Assembly (NCBI GenBank): GCA_933228895.1 | Contig: OW121846.1 | Location: forward strand, 10,075,915 to 10,139,914 | DNA from: Platycnemis pennipes | Taxonomy: Eukaryota > Arthropoda > Insecta > Odonata > Platycnemididae | Reading direction: 5' to 3' | DNA length: 64,000 nt | Part shown: positions 1 through 11,310 of the stretch, piece after piece | Position numbering within the stretch: position 1 is the first letter of the stretch | Layout of the letters: each line of letters opens with the position of its first letter | Position numbers and translations under genes: made by a program | The notes under the pieces: generated by a model | Told to the model about the DNA's origin: nothing | The model's database searches: none | What the model saw: the letters and a program-made list of their open reading frames with translations, nothing else

Positions 1-272
1 AACCGCTTCCATTGGCAGAGTCAGCTCTGTGTCCCCCATTGCGATAAGGCGGAGTAGCTTCACGGGTTCAGTTTTGATTGGATGAAGTGGATGACGTAAG
101 AGGTCGCATGCACGCCCTCTTTTCCGAAAGGGTTAAAAACATCAGTTTCTCTCCGCTTGGAACTCGAGAACTAATTGACGGATCGAAGAACAGAAAAATA
201 CGGGACTTTTTACTGTACAAATTCAGCAATATCAGATTCGGCAATATAAAAGTATGGTAAACGACCCCATTT
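1..272. repeat. Left arm of a ~2.1-kb fold-back (inverted repeat) element
   Basis: This arm is the reverse complement, with moderate divergence, of 1836-2091. Both arms share the blocks TTGGCAGAGTCAGCT, GTGTCCCCCATTGCGATAAG, GAAAGGGTTAAA and GAACTAATTGACGGATCGAA in the same order. The left arm is cut by the window edge, so its true terminus and any target duplication cannot be seen. No transposase is visible between the arms, which suggests a non-autonomous DNA element or fold-back repeat. Confidence 0.75.
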
Positions 273-720
273 GAGTTTCACACGGTTTGATCTTCTGGAA
301 GCCATATCAATAAATCTATGGAAGTCAATAAATCCTGGCTATCTAGGTTTCCCATGACTGAGCTGATTATTATGTTCCAGGACAGCGTATGAAATGTATG
401 CGAGGGACATAGGTCTGGGGGTTAGATGGATGTCCCATATCACCTCTTATGCATAAAATAGAATAGTTTCAGTGATTCGAATAGAATTTCACGCAACCTG
501 AATGTAGCATTGGATGTCAATCAGCGCAAGAGATGCGTAATTAAGTGATACCGAATGACCACAAGCTATGATGGAAGCCATCCTCCCAAGCAGTGGACGA
601 ATATGTCTTGTATCACCTCAAAGCCACAGGGCTGAGCAAATGACTCAAGAGGCCTTATCGCCTCTTTCTCATGAGGCAACGGTCGAAAAGGCACTTTAGC
701 TCTTCCCTTTGTAACTAAGC

Positions 721-917
721 GCTTTTCCGAAAGGGTTAAAAACATCAGTTTCTCTCCGCTTGTAACTCGAGAACTAATTGACGGATCGAAGAACAGAAAA
801 ATACGGGACTTTTTACTGTACAAATTCAGCAATATCAGATTCGGCAATATAAAAGTATGGTAAACGACCCCATTTGAGTTTCACACGGTTTGATCTTCTG
901 GAAGCCATTTCAATAAA
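721..917 (+). repeat. Direct near-identical copy of 118-315
   Basis: About 197 bp, from the CTTTTCCGAAAGGG block through GAAGCCAT..TCAATAAA, repeat the sequence of 118-315 with only a few mismatches. The copy lies inside the fold-back element, in the same orientation as the left arm. It is far closer to the left arm than the right arm is, so it looks like a recent internal duplication. Confidence 0.85.
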
Positions 918-1835
918 GGAAGGAGCAAGTGCAAGAGGGACAGAAAGGCCTCAAGTTAGGCCTAGGAAAAGAAAACATTGACCTAAGAAAGGGACGTCAG
1001 GCTGGACGAAGCGGGTGCGTCCAGAAGATGCTAAGTACCCGACATCACTTGTAAAATATAACGATAAGGATGTGATAATTTCTTTACTTCATCGTTTTGC
1101 ATAATAATTCTCCCTAAGATAATTTTGTTTACCTGTGTCTTTTGTTAGCATCGAAAAACTGTGATTTTATTTGAGGTTATCCCTCGTGCTAATTTTACTC
1201 CCAACTGCAAAAAACGAGACCATCACCGCCAGATTTATTTTTAGCCCTTGAAATAATTGTCGCCTTCCTTCTAAAATCCTTTATACCTCGCAAACTCACA
1301 GAAATAAATGGACGAGTAAAGCCTTTTATTCGGCTTGGGTTCTCTTAAAGGTGAATTTTACATATTATGAGATATAATATGTAGAGAAATACCTTTACTT
1401 AAAAAAGCTACGAAGAATAATGCACTATAAATTGGTGTTTATTAGAACCTAAATTACCAATAATGATCGACGAGGGCTATTCTCACATTGAAATAAGTAT
1501 TCCCTGTACATGTTCTTAGTTACAAATGGATGTTTTGTCCTTGTATCATGTCTAGTGACGGTTTTTTCAGTCCGTGTATAACGTGTGCTAGTCGGTACGC
1601 ATATTTTAAGGGAAATCCCTTCGCCTTTGAATCCAGAGGCAGTGCGTTGTAATATGCAGCAACGTGATTTTAATTCCCGTTTTTTTGGAGAATAACAGTC
1701 CTATAATCTAAGGTATTGTGTTATTCCGTATGTAAATCAGGATCACAAATCGCTAGCTAGCTAAAATACTGCTGTCCGCAGAATATCATCGCTAGAGTCA
1801 TCGCGTTCATTTGTCCATGCATCAATTCGTTGCAA
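918..1835. other. Interior of the fold-back element; no gene seen
   Basis: AT-rich sequence with stops in all frames. I see no coding exon, RNA gene or further repeat here. Confidence 0.5.
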
Positions 1836-2091
1836 TGGGGTTATTTACCATATTGTTTTAATTGCCGAATCTGATAGAGTTTGTAAAATAAAAAGGCGCG
1901 TATGTTCCATTTTTCGATCCGTCAATTAGTTCTCAAGTTATAAGCGGCGAAATACTGATGTGTTTAACCCTTTCAGAAAAGTGGGCTCTGATATATCGAC
2001 TTCGTCCAATCACAACTGAGCCCGCGAAGCTACTTCTTATCGCAATGGGGGACACGCAGCTGACTCTGCCAATAGGAGCGGTTGCGACAGC
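1836..2091. repeat. Right arm of the fold-back element
   Basis: Reverse complement of 1-272. Alignment runs from the GCAACCGCTCC end at about 2091 back to GGGGTTATTTACCATA at about 1836. The reading frames on both strands here are shadows of the repeat and are not genes. Confidence 0.75.
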
Positions 2092-2570
2092 ATCTGTGCG
2101 AGCAGACCTTCCGAGAACCCCCCTCCACTCTCTTCCCTTCCGTGGTGAAGCCCTAAAAGCAGTCAAGGACGGGAGGAAAATGATATCAATGATATCAAAG
2201 CAGCTTTTTCGGTGGGCGTAACCTTTTGCTTACTTTAATTTTTTATTTATGAGTGAATAGTTGTGGTTAGAAGATTAATTTTTTCACTAAATTTTTTTTT
2301 CGTTTCCATCTAACGATTTCTTGTACAAAATTGCGATTTCGGTTCCGAGTAAACGCCCCCATTGTAATAGTGAATAATTAACATGCCGGAGCTACTCGTC
2401 ATAATGGTGGAAACGGATTTAAAAAAATATTGACTTCAATCGGGGCATCGCAAAATATGTATCCATCCGTAACAATGATAGATAGATTATTTTTCGGTGA
2501 AGTTCCTCCAAGGAGGCCCTGGGGCACTCAGACCTATTGGCCCATTGTGTCAACCACCCTTCTAAGGAAA

Positions 2571-4286
2571 TCACCCATAAAGGCCAATCACCTTGCTAAA
2601 GGCCAACAGGTCCCCAATGGGGATTTCCCTTACCTCCCTGGGTTCCAAAAATGGAGACCCCAGGTACCTATTTCGAGTCCTCATCACAGCAGGGCACTTG
2701 CATAATATGTGGGATGTAGTTTCATCCCCTTCTTCGCACCACCTGCATCTGGGTGAATCTACAATTCCCAGGAGGTGCAGGTGCCTCATCACCTGGTAGT
2801 GCCCCATGAGGAGTCCCACTACCGTTCGTAATTGACCCCTTTTTAGTGACAGGAGTCTTTTGACAAGCCCAGGCCTAGGTTCTCCTATGTGTAGTTTGGC
2901 CTGTCTAAGACTTGGTGTAGTTCGCCATATCTCAGAATGCCGGGCTAAGCCCCACATTCTAATTTCCGTTATCCCTATTGACGTAGCAATAGGTATGATT
3001 GGCTCTGGCCCAATCGGATCTCGGCTGGAACCGGCCCTTGCCAGCTCATCAGCCATCTCATTTCCGGATATGCCTGCATGACCAGGCACCCAGAAAATTT
3101 CCACATTGCCGCATCTGCCTATATCATTGAGTGCCTCACGACACTCCTGCAGCAGCTGTGATTTGCACCATGGTGATGTCAGCGCCTTTAAAGCTGCCTG
3201 ACTATCGGTGCATATGTGTATCGGTCTGTTAAACATCCCGATCTCCTTAATAGCATACGCGCAGGTCAGAAGTGCATATACCTCTGCCTGGAACACCGTA
3301 GCATATTTTCCCGAAGGGATTGAGAGCTTCCTTGGTGTGCTACAATTGTAGACCCCTGTTCCCGCTCTTCCTTCTTTCCTAGAGCCGTCCGTATACCATA
3401 CATCGGCCCCAAAATGAAGTTCTTTCCCCTTTCCTCCAGCCCACTGTTCCCTATCCGGGAAGTGGGTTTTGAAGTATGGGGGTGTTTGGTTGAACCTGGC
3501 TATCATTCCATCTCTGCCCATCCCGAGGATGGGACTCGACTTCATGAGCTCTGTCCAAACCCGTCTGTGACCATAGGAACTTCCTTTGTCATACCACTGT
3601 CCCATACATTTGAGACGATAAGCCGCTGTCCTAGCCTGCACCTCAGCTTCCACATGGAGTGGAGCAAGGTTCAGCAACGTTTCCAGCGCCAGAGTTGGGG
3701 TTGTTCTCATAGCCCCAGAAATGCCCATACAGGCCATTCTTTGAAGGTGGTTCAGTTTGTTCCGAGCAGTTTTGAGCCGGACTCTCTTCCACCAAACTAT
3801 AGAGCAGTACAAGTAACTAGGTTTAATGACTGCCGTATAAATCCATCTAATGGCTTTTGGCTGAAGTCCCCATGTTTTACCAAGGGTCCTCCTGCACATC
3901 CATAAGGAGGCACAAGCTTTCTTTGCCTTGGTCTCCAAATGCTCTCCCCAGTTAAGCTTGGAGTCCAGAATAACCCCAAGATACTTGACCGATGGTGAGG
4001 GATATAAAACTTTTCCCTGCAAAGAGGGAGGCCTAAAGCCCTCCATTTTCCTTCTATTGGTAAATAATACAAGCTTAGTTTTCTCCGGATTTACAGTCAG
4101 CCCTGTTTCTGCACACCAACCCATTGCCTTATCCAGGGCTTTCTGCATGAGTCCAGAGACAGTATCAAGGTACTTTCCAGTGATGAGTATAGCCACATCA
4201 TCTGCGTACCCTTGAGTGTATGCGCCAGTCCTATTCAATTTTAAAATAAGACTGTCGACTACCATATTCCAGAGGAGCCGTAACAA
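2571..4286 (-). mobile_element. LINE fragment: reverse transcriptase tail plus RNase H (Jockey/I-type), 5'-truncated
   Basis: An uninterrupted 571-codon minus-strand frame from a non-LTR retrotransposon. It starts inside the reverse transcriptase: the polymerase box YADD is at residues 27-30, preceded by the LLWN motif that usually directly precedes it. Next come the thumb region (KYLGVILDSKLNW, about 101-113) and a complete RNase H domain with acidic residues at D300 (YTDGS), E335 (AEVYAL), D361 (TDSQAA) and D413, plus the box WVPGHAGISGNEMADELA. The C-terminus carries a zinc-knuckle-like cluster (C514, C517, H526, C529/C531). EN and the RT N-terminus are absent. The open frame begins at the truncation point, not at a true start; the first codon is TTG. 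The lack of stops suggests a fairly recent insertion. The RNase H argues for the I/Jockey-related group; the exact clade is not resolved. Confidence 0.9.
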
Positions 4287-4289
4287 TGA

Positions 4290-6168
4290 AGTTCATAATT
4301 TAGACACAAGCAGTTTCAAAACACTAATTTGTCTTCCGATAGAAAGAGATCTTGAATGACTCTGGAATCTCTCATTTGACTAAGTGCTCCTCGATCAACA
4401 CAAAGGAATATTTCCACTAATTATGCTGGAATGACACGAGTTAACGCTTTGGGACGGATCGTATTAATTAACCGTTGCTTTCATCGAATACTGCTCTGAC
4501 GGATGACCGTTATACTGAGCAAATTTTACGGGATTCTCCGATATGCGTAGGCATCACTATTTGAATGACTACCAATCTTGGCGGTGGGAACAGTCATATT
4601 CCTCTTGACAACATTCCTTTTCTCCGGGAAAGATTATCTGCAATTTGCTTTGATGTGACCGGGCTTATTGCATTAAACTCACTGCTTTGCATGATTATCA
4701 CTCTGATGATTTTATTTTTATTCCAAAATAAAATGGAAGCCGTCATAAAAGATGGCACTTACCGGAAGAATGAAAGCGATACAACCGCCATTTTTAGAGG
4801 AAAGTAACAGAAACCATCAGAAAACACATCCGGAGTGAAGAAAACGCATCGAAAAACGTGAGGTGAAATCAGTTACTCAAGTTTACTAATCCATTCTTCC
4901 TTTCTTTCACGCATTCCATTCTTAAGGTCTAGGGAAATAGTCTGTCGGTCCTTCCATACACTCTTATACCAGTGTTTCAGTGAAAATATAGATTTTCTAT
5001 ATCTCTCCACTCTTTTTCATTCATAGCTCTGTAAATTACATACGGGTACTATTTCCCTGCTATTTCCTCCCTCATAAATGACCCTTTATGGTCATTGGCC
5101 CTTTCTCGTAGCAACTTCCCTTCGATTCGTAGGTGTTTCCTCTCCGTGACCCTTTGGCAGCAAGGGAATGGTAGCACCTATATTTAAACTATTAAATGTA
5201 ACATTTAGGAGAAAAGATGTATTTCAACTCGATACCCTAAGTGTGGATTCAGTCTGCACTAAGTGTATCATAGATTGTCTTCAGGATTTGTGTTCAGTAG
5301 TGGTTTCTTCTCAGTTTCAGACTGAGATCCTCCGAACTTGACATATAGTGCATGGCGCTTCTTCCTGCCTCATGTGATTTATCGCCTGAGTGGCGAGTGA
5401 AGGGTGCTGCCGGCTCTAATTTCTCTAACTGTACCAAACGTTTATCGTCAGATTCCTCTAACGTCCAACGGCTAAATTTTCCCCCATTTTTTCTTTCGCA
5501 CTACGTTCTTGACGTACTTAGTACAAGTACACTCACAGAAGCCTGTATGTCCTCTTGAGTCACTGTAAATGTTACGATGGAGTCGATAAAACGGACCATT
5601 CCTTCACCTTTGGTCCTGTATTCAATTTTTTCCCATGTCTAATTGATCAAAAATTATTTGAGAACACACAACTTTACTGAGATTACAGATGAAGGGGCAA
5701 GGATTGGTAAATCACACACATTTTCCGGATATAGGAAATCAGAACAGCAACAGTGAATCGAATCCTCGTAGGAAGGTCACTAATGCTTTGGATTTATTAT
5801 GTGCCATGATTCCTTCGGCACCTAAGGTAGCTTGAATTGTAAAACGCTGCATGGAGGAGAAAGAAAGTATTTTAACTCAGGACTTTTTATCTATAATATA
5901 GGTGATATTAAATTACAAAGGAAAAAATGTATTTAAAACCTTACGTTTTGCTGTCGGTGCATACAGCTAAAGTAAGTTTCATTGACTATCTCTGATGCAT
6001 TGAAAAAGTATTGAAAGTTAGAGGTGGACTAGCTCTTTACAGGAAGTTCATTTTATAACTAGAATTCCAAGTCTTACGATTTTTAGAAAATTATGCAAAT
6101 GAATGTGCCAAAATATTTCTCTGCATCATGCCATAATTTTCGTTTCAAAATGCCGTTTTCTTCTTCAG
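4290..6168. other. No recognised gene; upstream receptor intron or flank
   Basis: Only short open frames occur. One at 4565-4807 encodes a hydrophobic stretch, but it has no suitable splice donor or match to the receptor N-terminus. The final polypyrimidine tract and AG (6157-6168) are the acceptor of the first recognised receptor exon. Confidence 0.5.
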
Positions 6169-6415
6169 GAAACCTGATTACTGCACTGGCTCTGCTCCGC
6201 TGCTCTAAGTTGCGTAGCCATGCAACCACAGCCTTCGTGATTAGCCTTTGCTTCTCAGACCTGCTCTTCTGCGCCACTAATCTGCCACTCACAGCATCTC
6301 GATACATCAATGAGGCCTGGGTTCTGGGTGAAACGCTATGCCAGCTCTTTCCATTTTTTTTCTACGGAAACGTTGCTGTTTCACTCATGAACATGGTAGC
6401 CATTACAATAAATAG
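6169..6415 (+). CDS. Tre1: Tre1/moody-like GPCR, exon encoding end of TM1 to TM3
   Basis: Coding exon of a rhodopsin-family receptor of the insect Tre1/moody group, which in Drosophila acts in germ-cell migration and in the glial blood-brain barrier. The exon follows acceptor TTTTCTTCTTCAG, starts in phase 1 and ends at donor GTAAGT (6416). It encodes the TM1 end with GN, ICL1, TM2 with the conserved Asp (FSDLLF), the ECL1 Trp, the TM3 Cys (TLCQLF) and TM3, ending at N-R of the NRY motif, which replaces DRY in this subfamily. The Arg codon is split, AG|A, across the intron. An open frame continues upstream to 6093, but that is intron read-through. The N-terminal exon was not found. Tre1 is the best label because of the downstream YILIACH match; moody is the close alternative. 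Confidence 0.92.
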
Positions 6416-7009
6416 GTAAGTTAAAGCAGCTAGTAGGTAAAGGTCTCGTATATTTCTTTAATGGCGGTATTGGAGTAAGTGTTGTTAATGTGATTCTAGG
6501 TAAAGTGTCCGGCTCTTTGGTGCGTAAAGTTTGTTTCTTATGGCATAAGTTATGTTAGTGTTGTTCAAGGTATCCGGTAAATGAAGTTTGGTGTATAAGT
6601 GTGTGTATATATGTCAGTTAGTTATTCAGGGGAGGTGACCGACAGCTGAGGTCATTTGCGCCATTTAGGATAAGTGGGTAATTGGATAATGGTAGGAACA
6701 TTTCAGGCAATGGAGGAAGAGTGGAGAGAAACCCGACGTCGGCATTAGCCTTACCCTGAACGACAGACGCCAAGGGGACCACGGTTTATGTCCATTCTGA
6801 CGGACAGAATACTGAACCTGAAATGCCCTCAACTAGACACTCAAGTGGGGACCGGTTTACCACAAGGTCGCTAGAGTAATCGTAATTCTTCGACTAAAAG
6901 CCATAACTTGCAACTATTAAATAAGCTTTTATTGTTATATATACATATTCAACAAGAAATTCAAACGGCATGCGATCGTACGTGAAATTATGACTGTAAA
7001 TGCGCGATA
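6416..7009. other. Receptor intron 1, 5' part; nothing recognised
   Basis: No coding potential or repeat that I can identify. Confidence 0.5.
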
Positions 7010-7225
7010 AGCACGACCATGAGCACGGCTGCCGGTCGGGTCTGGACTCCAGTGACGTCAGAGGCTTCAACCGTAGGTGGAGGGGGTAAAGGATCAAGGC
7101 AACCTGTATACTCTACAGACCTTGGGTTTACCACTGAGAAATCCGCCACGGCCGGGAATCGAACCCGGGCCCTCGGGATAGGAGGCCAGTACTCCATTGG
7201 CCACCACACCAACCTGATCCCCCTG
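7010..7225 (-). repeat. tRNA-derived SINE-like repeat
   Basis: Read on the minus strand, the segment contains GTGTGGTGGCCAATGG (box-A-like) and, about 40 bases on, GGGTTCGATTCCCGG, a perfect pol III box B with its T-arm stem. A 3' tail of non-tRNA sequence follows. The cloverleaf is not complete enough for a functional tRNA. A tRNA-derived SINE is the simplest reading; its ends and any target duplication were not resolved. Confidence 0.6.
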
Positions 7226-7363
7226 TATGTATATGTATATGTCAATGGTATATGTAAATAACTATATGTAGGTTCACTGGTGTGATAAGCACTCATTAAA
7301 TGGATTAAATAATCACTCACAAGCACCACTACTCTCTTTTGAAATTTCGACCTCCTCCTTCCC

Positions 7364-8460
7364 GTGAACTTCCAAACTTTCTCGCCAACCTTTCCGTTGA
7401 AATGTCGAGCACCCGTCTCGTCTCCCAAATCTCCAGCCCCTCCTTCTTCCAATCCATCAAACCCGAAAATAAACCTTTCCCCAGCTGAATTCTCTGCCAT
7501 CAAATCCCTGTGCAATAACCCGAATATCATTGTCAACCCAGCCACTGTTACAATCCTTAACAAATCCGATTACTCAAATGAAGCATTTAGGCAACTTTCC
7601 GACTCCTCCTCCGGCACCCTCCTTGCAGATGATCCCAACCCAAAGTTTCGAATTGGCATCACTTCCTTGTTTACAAACAGAGGCCCAGCAGAGGGCGTGA
7701 CCGATGAAACCATTTCCCTCCTCCCCCTCACATCCTTGCAACCCACACTTTTATCTCCTCCTAAAAATCCACAAAGATATTAATCCTGCCTGCTCTATTG
7801 TTTCTTCCTGCAATTCTCCTAGGGAACGTATTTCTGCGTCCTTAGATCATAAGCTGCAACCCTTCGTCCAGTCCCTACCCTCATACGTTTGAGACAGCTA
7901 CCATTTTCTTTCCAAAGTAAAGTCCACCGCACTTCCCTTGATAACCCATCATTTTGGCCATCGTAGAAATCACCTTTCTATCCTCCACGCAAAAGGCCTT
8001 TCCACTCTCAGAGATCACTATTCCCAACGTCCATCGCCCCACAGCTCTGACTTCCTATCCGAACTATCCCACTTTATTCTCACCCAAAATGCGATCTCGG
8101 TTGAAAATACTATCTTCAAAGGCTGCGCCATGGGAAGTAAGTTCACTCCTTTTTATGCCAAATTATTTTCTGAAAAAATAGTTTCTTTGCTGATATTGGT
8201 GCGAAGGTTTCCGCGGCGTCGTTCAGATGTTCTCTGCATATCGGGTTCTGCGTCCGCGTATGTTGACTGTATTTCTTTGCTGATACCCACTTCAGCCCCT
8301 TCTCTGGTTTATAATAGTTACATGGACGATATTTTCCCTCGCTGGCGGCGCGACATCGACATCCTTAACACTTTCATTTTTTCAACCAACGCTTCTTCCT
8401 CTGTTTCCTTCACCTTCGCCACTTCCACTACTAATATTCTTATCTTGTTGCCAACCAGGC
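7364..8460 (+). mobile_element. Penelope-like retroelement fragment (reverse transcriptase)
   Basis: Several frames that follow one another read as a Penelope-like RT. They give LSPAEFSAIKSLCNN, then ILNKSDY, FYLLLKIHKDI and IVSSCNSP (RT3-like), then a frame with NAISVEN..GCAMGSKFTPFYAKLF, and finally YMDDIFPRWRRDIDILNTF, which carries the catalytic YxDD box. Frame changes and stops (for example near 7780, 7890 and 8181) show a dead copy. No GIY-YIG endonuclease follows; the coding match stops near 8460, so the copy is 3'-truncated or rearranged. Confidence 0.8.
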
Positions 8461-8817
8461 ACGTAACTGGGCATAATAATCCGGATTACACTGTGTATAA
8501 TTTAAGTGTTAAGTGTCTTGAAATGTGATTACCAGTTTGATGCATGTGTTGGTTAATAATTGTTCTATTCAATCTGAACTGTATGTATGCGTTGAACTTC
8601 TGTTATGGGGTCGGTAAAATTAACTTTTTCGCAACAAGGTAAGCAGTGAACTTAACCAGTGAGAACAGATAGGAATGGGCACTGTAAAAGTAAATGTCAA
8701 GCACTGAAAACTAAGGGAAGAGATATGTCACATGTTGGCTCCAAATGGGCACCAAAGGCTGATTTATTTCAAGCCCCTCCCGAAGCAAATTTCTGGCTAC
8801 GTGCCTGATGCCAACAT

Positions 8818-9549
8818 TTATCTCTGTAACCAAAAGTTCAAAACCGCCGTCAACATGAAACCTACTATCAAACTACAATGCTTGCATGTTGATGGAGGCT
8901 TCCGCGGAGTGGTGAAATAGGAGCAATTAGTTTTTCGGGTTGTCCTCGGCGTCGATTTGTCTTCGAGACGACAGTTGCGCCGGCGTTGCAGTAGGCGTCT
9001 TCTGGTTTGAAGTGCTCGATGCAAGTTTTTTCCCGTCTTATAGAGGTCTTGGTTTTGCCCAGGTGCGTCCTGATTGGTTGTTTTGTGGAAGAGTCGCTTC
9101 CAGGCATTGGAGAGCGAATAGCTATCCTCCTTGTTGAATGTATATGTTTTGGCCATTTCGATAGCCTCTCGTATGAGTCGAGGAGAGTAAATCTTCTCTC
9201 TAGCGATGATCTCGAAGAGGAATCGACGCGAAGGACAACCCGAAAAACTAGTTGCGCCTACGATACTTGCATAACAGCAGTTGCCATCCCTCATCCCCAC
9301 ACAACTCTTTTCTCCTCGTTGATTACTCAGAATCCCTTCTAACTGTAAAAAATCCTCAAAACTCCTCAAAACCCTAAACGTCCTCTTTCTGATCGCCGCC
9401 ACATGCTTTCCATGAGCACTACCAACTTCTCTGGCGTAGATTTCCTCAACACTATACTTAAAGAACCTTTCCCTATCTACATCCACACATACGTAATACC
9501 TTGGAGCCACCGCGAAGGTGTATGGCAGGGGGTGAAGACCACCAAACAT
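8818..9549 (-). mobile_element. Likely Penelope-like C-terminal/3' fragment
   Basis: A 243-codon minus-strand frame. Its middle (SPRLIREAIEMAK..FNKEDSYSLSNAWK) resembles the region after the GIY-YIG endonuclease in Penelope-like elements, which typically reads IREAIEI..NRD.GY.LS..W. The upstream part is repeat-derived (see 9472-9563). The block around 8928-8975 is an inverted copy of 9196-9245, sharing AGTTTTTCGGGTTGTCC, so the locus is internally rearranged. The frame as a whole is unlikely to be a real protein. Confidence 0.45.
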
Positions 9550-9563
9550 GCACTACCTACTGC
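9472..9563 (+). repeat. Dispersed repeat, copy A (GCCACCGCGA..GTGGCAGGGGGTGAAGA)
   Basis: Shares the CTACATC..ATACC..GCCACCGCGA.GGTGT.TGGCAGGGGGTGAAGA.CACCAA.CATGCACTAC pattern with 30584-30668. Similar short repeats are common at 3' ends of LINEs or SINEs in arthropod genomes; the family is not identified here. Confidence 0.7.
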
Positions 9564-9599
9564 CAACTATGAGCTACGATGCTTTCTAATTTTGGCATG

Positions 9600-10204
9600 A
9601 AAAAACAGGTAAAAATATAATTTACCTATCCGATGTCTTCGTGCTAATCTATTACTGTCCCTAATTGTACGCGAAAAAATGACATTTGAACCTGTCTGCC
9701 TATCCCTCTAACTTTAAAATCATATACCTGCCGTAGTGCGCAGGAGTTTTTGTTTATTTTTGACCATCTAAATTAAGTGTCCGCGATAAATTTCTTCAGG
9801 GGATTTATACTTTAGTATAACCTACGATCCGATGATGATTCCCAACCCACTTCTCGTAATACTGTGATACCTCGACTAGCAAAGATTGTTACGGAATCAC
9901 GTTCATCATCCGAAATCTCCAAAACTCAACGAACATAAATCAAAAACAAGGAAGATTATGCGCAATAATACATACTTGAAAGGAAAATGGTATCCCAGCA
10001 CTTAGAGGAAAGCCAAAAAACATTTTGGTCTTACATTGGAGAAGTGTGTGGGGAGACACCAACGTTAAAATCTTGAAAGAATATGGACGGTGAATTTTTA
10101 CAAACAGGGCACATAAAGCCAACATATTTTTCCGTAGCATTACACTAAAAGTAACAGCGAACTAATCATGACAAAGCAGCACCAATCAAAATAATGAGTG
10201 ACAC
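9600..10204. other. Intron 1 sequence; nothing recognised
   Basis: Short frames only; no recognisable motif. Confidence 0.5.
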
Positions 10205-10700
10205 GATCATTTCTGAAAAAGGGATCACTAAACTACTCAAAAACATACAGCAGATCCCCTGGTCCTGAAGAAATAGAGCATTTGAAGAGTTTGTGAAAGA
10301 CATATCACCTTATCTACGCAGTTCTTAAGTCCATTACTTAAAGTTTATTACCCTGCGATTAAAAATTAGAACATATCACACATATCTACAAAGATGGCAA
10401 CAAGGAAAAACCAGAAAATTACAGGCCCTACAGATTCCATTGGCCATGAGAACATCAGCTAGTAACGTAATGTCCTTCGTAGATGAACATTATCTCTTGG
10501 GCCCAAGTGAGCACCGTTTTAGTGAAAGGAGATCACGTGAAACACAGTTGTGTCTTTTCTTAAATGACGTTTTACAATCGGGAGAAAGCATTGCACAAGT
10601 GGTTGCATTATTATTGGATTTAAAAAAAGCAATTGACTGAGTTCAACACAAACAACTGGTACACAAACTCCTATTATGCGGCATCAATAATCCTTTCCAT
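10205..10700 (+). mobile_element. CR1/Jockey-like LINE reverse transcriptase fragment
   Basis: In overlapping frames the sequence gives GITKLLKN, then YKDGNKEKPENYRP (the K.G....NYRPIS box of LINE RTs), then NVMSFVDEHYLLGPSEHRFSE, then ETQLCLFLNDVLQSGES and LLLDLKKAID (RT motif A, normally LDLKKAFD). The following segment VQHKQLVHKLLLCGI continues motif A before a stop near 10713. Stops and frame changes mark it as dead. Confidence 0.65.
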
Positions 10701-11149
10701 CCTTTTTAACAGTATAACCACAGCAATAATATTCCATCTATTCTTCGGTCTCCCGAAGGCGCCCAGCCAACCTACGTAGCATTCTTAGAACAACTCATCC
10801 AATCCTCTCATGCGATTACAGGGAGCGTTAGGTTTAAAGCATGTCCCATCTTTACTTCTCCATCCACAGCTCATCTTCCCATTCTAAGAACTCTCTTTCC
10901 CTCTTTCCGTCTTCCACTTGTGCAACCACTAACGTCATTACCACCTTCAATCCAATTCCTGCTCCGCTTTTTATAATAACCAATGACTTTACGAATCCGA
11001 TTTACTCCTTTCAATTAGAGTATCAGCAATCACCTTGCATTCTGTAACCCGTCTTCTCCGCACTCCTCTCTCCCTATCCCTAAGCATGTCTTAGTACATG
11101 ATTCGTCCTTCGATAATTGTTCATAAGTATCTATTCATTCCCCTCTCCC
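10701..11149. other. Intron 1; pyrimidine-rich sequence, no gene seen
   Basis: C/T-rich sequence with no motif that I recognise. Confidence 0.4.
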
Positions 11150-11310
11150 CCCGATGTTCCGTCCACGGAAATATATAACATTGAGTCTCACCCTCGCTTC
11201 TCTGCTCAACTTTTCAATGGTGGTGCCTCCGTTGGCTGGATATTGGAGCCGATTCGGGCCACACTTTTTCCTGCGCAATTCTAAAAAAATGCCGACTTCA
11301 AATTTGGCAA
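11150..11310 (+). pseudogene. Decayed duplicate of receptor exon 12467-12772
   Basis: The segment shares long blocks with the start of exon 12467-12772: GGAAATATATA, TTTTCAATGGTGGTGCCTCC, GTTGGCTGGATATTGG, TTTTCCTGC.CAATTCTAA. In translation KYITLSLTLASLLNFSMVVPPLAGYW parallels the TM4 part of the real exon. The TM4 Trp is replaced (AWLF to ASLL), about 10 bases before the ECL2 Cys are missing so the frame shifts, and no TTTTACAG-type acceptor remains. It lies 1.3 kb upstream of the functional exon in the same orientation, which indicates a tandem exon duplication that has degenerated. Confidence 0.85.

Noticed and set aside
3414..3905. 163-codon + strand frame
   Set aside because: Antisense shadow of the LINE RT frame.
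4565..4807. Possible N-terminal exon of the GPCR (hydrophobic stretch LIALNSLLCMIITLMILFLF)
   Set aside because: No donor in the right phase follows, and the sequence lacks the features expected just before GNLI of TM1.
6093..6168. Upstream extension of the open frame of the first receptor exon
   Set aside because: It contains the polypyrimidine tract and AG acceptor and has no resemblance to TM1.
7010..7225. A functional tRNA gene
   Set aside because: Only box-B/T-arm and a rough box A are present; no paired acceptor stem; SINE-like flanks.
8940..9342. Plus-strand frames opposite 8818-9549
   Set aside because: Shadows of repeat sequence; no recognisable motif.
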